Below the pieces are notes generated by a model. It was not told the origin of the DNA. It saw only the letters and a list, made by a program, of their open reading frames with translations, and did not search any database. A DNA stretch of 64,000 nucleotides from Providencia sp. R33 (GTDB lineage Bacteria > Pseudomonadota > Gammaproteobacteria > Enterobacterales > Enterobacteriaceae): assembly GCF_019343475.1 (NCBI RefSeq), contig NZ_CP072453.1, positions 4,526,001-4,590,000 on the forward strand, written 5' to 3'. The position numbers were made by a program, and so were the translations under genes. Shown here piece by piece: positions 63,772 to 64,000 of this stretch (positions are counted from its first letter, which is position 1; each line of letters opens with the position of its first letter).

Positions 63772-64000
63772 TTATTGATAATCAAGGTTGAACGTCACGG
63801 TCGAGGCAAACCCGCCAGTTTTTAAACGTGCATTAAAGGGTTTTTGCGCATACACCCCAAATGACAGGGTGTTAATTGACCCCTTTCCTGATTCAGTGAC
63901 GGTACTGACATCTATTTTTGTATTTAGGTCGAGCTCTTTGCCATTACTGTCGGTCAGCGCTAATAACACATTGGATTCACCGGTTGTTTTTAGGTAGTGA
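63772..64000 (-). CDS. Fimbrial subunit, C-terminal part, runs off the right edge
   Basis: 76 codons remain open to the window edge, so the 5' end is outside. The sequence ending GVYAQKPFNARLKTGGFASTVTFNLDYQ is a typical type 1 pilin C terminus with the penultimate Tyr and the Gly/Ala beta-strand pattern. It is probably a subunit of the operon whose usher and chaperone lie beyond the edge. Confidence 0.8.
   Translation of the reverse strand, partial: HYLKTTGESNVLLALTDSNGKELDLNTKIDVSTVTESGKGSINTLSFGVYAQKPFNARLKTGGFASTVTFNLDYQ

Noticed and set aside
1..64000. CRISPR arrays, insertion sequences, prophage or integrase genes
   Set aside because: No regularly spaced repeats, transposase, integrase or phage structural genes were recognised on either strand.

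Overview
The window looks like a chromosomal segment of a Morganellaceae-type enterobacterium, most likely Providencia or a close relative. This rests on recalled protein families, AT-rich intergenic DNA and Escherichia coli-like gene order mixed with Proteus-style fimbrial (MrpJ-type) regulators. The genus is an inference; no database search was possible.

Layout. (1) 1-33345 is mostly conserved backbone: the cytochrome bo3 operon cyoABCD (cyoD cut by the left edge), a Tsx/OmpK-like outer-membrane channel, ampG-yajG, bolA, tig, clpP, clpX, lon, hupB, ppiD, ybaV, fadM, queC, decR, mdlAB, glnK-amtB, tesB, ybaY, the 4.5S RNA gene ffs and tomB-hha. Order then jumps, compared with E. coli, to mltD, gloB, yafS, rnhA, dnaQ and tRNA-Asp. 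(2) 33346-41900 is an AT-rich accessory segment after tRNA-Asp. It carries an E. coli common pilus (ECP/Mat) cluster, ecpABCDE, preceded by a Cro/CI-type MrpJ-like regulator instead of the LuxR-type EcpR, and then an orphan TenA/PqqC-like (haem-oxygenase fold) putative metal oxidase. (3) 42339-48138 is central carbon metabolism: tktA, epd, pgk, fbaA. (4) 48278-57700 holds two accessory modules: a LysR regulator divergent from an ankyrin-deaminase-transporter operon, and a Fur-box-flanked siderophore module (AraC regulator, TonB receptor, DUF3649-type protein, PepSY membrane protein, RhtX/FptX-like transporter). (5) 57705-60259 is a minus-strand four-gene cluster, LemA / GIDE-like membrane protein / LemA / small membrane protein, of unknown function. 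(6) 60430-64000 is the 3' end of a second chaperone-usher-type fimbrial operon, running off the right edge: two pilin-like subunits and a tip-adhesin-like protein, then a PglL/O-antigen-ligase-like membrane protein and a second MrpJ-like regulator.

The protein quality-control genes (tig, clpP, clpX, lon, ppiD) sit together, with a sigma-32 promoter match before lon. glnK-amtB has a sigma-54 promoter match. The iron genes have two Fur-box matches. The most interesting candidates are the PglL-like oligosaccharyltransferase gene inside a fimbrial operon (possible pilus O-glycosylation), the LemA/GIDE/LemA cluster, the ECP operon with an exchanged regulator, and the ankyrin-deaminase-transporter operon. 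No CRISPR array, insertion sequence, integrase or prophage was recognised.
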